DNA of 6,795 nt, from NCBI GenBank assembly GCA_003486705.1, contig DNGE01000141.1:1-6795 (forward strand). The letters run 5' to 3'. Shown piece by piece: positions 5,996-6,795 of the stretch (positions are counted from its first letter, which is position 1; every line of letters starts with the position of its first letter). The notes below the pieces were generated by a model. It was given only the letters and a program-made list of their open reading frames with translations. It searched no databases and had not been told where the DNA came from. The DNA comes from Bacillota bacterium. GTDB lineage: Bacteria > Bacillota_I > Bacilli_A > MOL361 > Turicibacteraceae. The position numbers were made by a program, and so were the translations under genes.

Positions 5996-6795
5996 CAGGG
6001 AGATCGATTTACCGCACGTGAGGAGTATTAATATGTAAAAAATCTTGTAACGGCACCATATCTGACTTATCGTAAAAGCAACAAGATGAAAGGTTTAGGA
6101 TAGCTAGCTAAGTCTTGTTAAGTTGCAACGTTTGATAATCATGACGTTACAGTTCATAATACATAAATATTTTAAAAACAATAGATATAAAAATTTTTTA
6201 AAGGTTAAACGTGGATTGTTCAATTAAACTTAATCCAAGCGTAATATTGAACCACTGCAGAACCCAAAACTTCTATTACTAGCTAGCATGTATATCAGGC
6301 TAAGAATTAAAGGTAAACATTTAAAATCACTTCATCTAGAATGAAAAAATTATTTAACAAACGAGCCTATCGTTTAAATGACCATGAGCTAAAACAAAAA
6401 ATCGAGTTAAAAACTAATCGTATTAGACCAATCGCTCATGGTAAAAAGTTACTTATAAAGGAAGTTCAACTTGTTTGAAAACAAAGAGTTAAAAGCCAAA
6501 AACTCATAACGATATAGTCTATCAATAAAACTTAACTAACGTTGTCCAATCAACGAAGGTTGTTATTAAAATACACTTTTTTTAAATTATTATTTTGTTT
6601 GAAGGCAATTAAAAAGAAATACACAAAGTTATTTCATAATCAATGTTGAGAAAGCAACAAAGATTATGTCATGTATAAAGTCTATTTATGAAACACTTCT
6701 ATTTGTTTAAAGTTATATTAAAAGCAGTAAAAAACTAAATGTTACGACTGAAGTTAATCCAGTAACGGATGTTGTTATCAAAAATTAGTCTATTG
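5996..6795 (+). pseudogene. decayed Ig-like repeats of a surface adhesin
   Basis: No open frame longer than 45 codons exists here, but fragments of Ig-like (Big_6-type) adhesin repeats can be read across three frames with stops ignored. Unit 1 gives VTAP (6047-6058), then NKMKGLG before a TAG at 6101, VATFDNHDVTV (6122-6154), TWIVQLNLIQA (6209-6241) and TTAEPKTSITS (6251-6283). These match in order the usual opening, VxGxG turn, VxVTF strand, GxWxVxL strand and TxxEPxxxxS end. Unit 2 gives TNEPIV (6357-6374), KVTYKGSST (6445-6471) and VYQ-stop-NLTN (6517-6540). A third opening, TTEVNPVTDVVIK, is at 6744-6782. CAATTAAACTTAA at 6221 and CAATAAAACTTAA at 6523 are the same strand in units 1 and 2, 302 bases apart. 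Unit 1 is in the frame of the upstream beta-helix gene. It is either that gene's lost C-terminus or a separate dead gene begun at 6033. The region continues past the window. Confidence 0.5.
6018..6035 (+). promoter_or_regulatory. remnant gene start: strong SD followed by ATG-TAA
   Basis: GTGAGGAG (6018-6025) lies 7 bases before ATG at 6033, the layout of a real gene start, but the second codon is TAA. The following AAA ATC TTG then stops again at TAA. One base change (AAA to TAA) would turn an ordinary MKKIL start into this sequence. It may mark the beginning of a dead gene in the following region. Confidence 0.4.

Noticed and set aside
6101..6290. TAGCTAGCTA at 6101 and CTAGCTAGC at 6279 considered as repeat ends of a mobile element
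   Set aside because: They are short self-complementary strings with no flanking inverted repeats, target duplications or transposase.
6341..6478. 45-codon open frame (MKKLFNKRAY... to TGA) in the right-hand region
   Set aside because: There is no SD before it, and the adhesin-repeat signal in this stretch runs in the other two forward frames. It is probably a chance frame inside the decayed region.
6538..6782. Similar stretches ACGAAGGTTGTTATTAAAA (6553) and ACGGATGTTGTTATCAAAA (6764) taken as a direct repeat
   Set aside because: By motif order they fall at different positions of the adhesin repeat (after the W strand versus at the opening). The likeness is probably chance in AT-rich DNA.

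Overview
The window looks like chromosomal DNA of a low-GC Gram-positive bacterium (Bacillota, most likely class Bacilli). The grounds are AT-rich DNA, strong purine-rich Shine-Dalgarno (SD) sequences a few bases before each start, intrinsic terminators, and the family types of the proteins. I cannot name the genus; a lactic-acid-bacterium-like or gut Bacilli lineage is only a guess.

Left part (1-3547, all + strand): a short broken stretch that may be a dead ribosomal protein L32 (rpmF-like) gene (3-180). A 180-base leader with two small hairpins follows, then a class-3-type NAD(P)-dependent aldehyde dehydrogenase (360-1736), an intrinsic terminator, a Gfo/Idh/MocA oxidoreductase (1797-2792) and a Crp/Fnr-family regulator (2867-3517). 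The two enzymes could handle aldehyde and sugar- or diol-type metabolites, but nothing in the sequence fixes their substrates. The regulator has a 24-bp dyad just upstream and may control itself.

Middle (3516-3999): a perfect 14-bp hairpin serves as shared terminator between the regulator and a convergent 130-residue membrane protein (3546-3938, - strand). That gene has a readable promoter with a perfect 17-bp palindrome over its start region.

Right part (4000-6795): an AT-rich control region holds a long inverted repeat, a TATAAT box, a 21-codon reading frame with its own SD, and a hairpin. It precedes a 506-residue right-handed beta-helix (pectate-lyase-like adhesive type) protein starting at GTG 4460. 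This protein has no signal peptide, no membrane segment and nine cysteines, which is odd for a family that is normally surface-exposed.

The last 800 bases have no long reading frame but are not featureless. Read with frame changes and stop codons ignored, they show decayed Ig-like adhesin repeats, with two recognisable units about 300 bases apart and the start of another at the window edge. The right part therefore looks like an eroding surface-adhesin locus in which the beta-helix module alone has stayed open. I see no CRISPR array, tRNA, rRNA or transposase.
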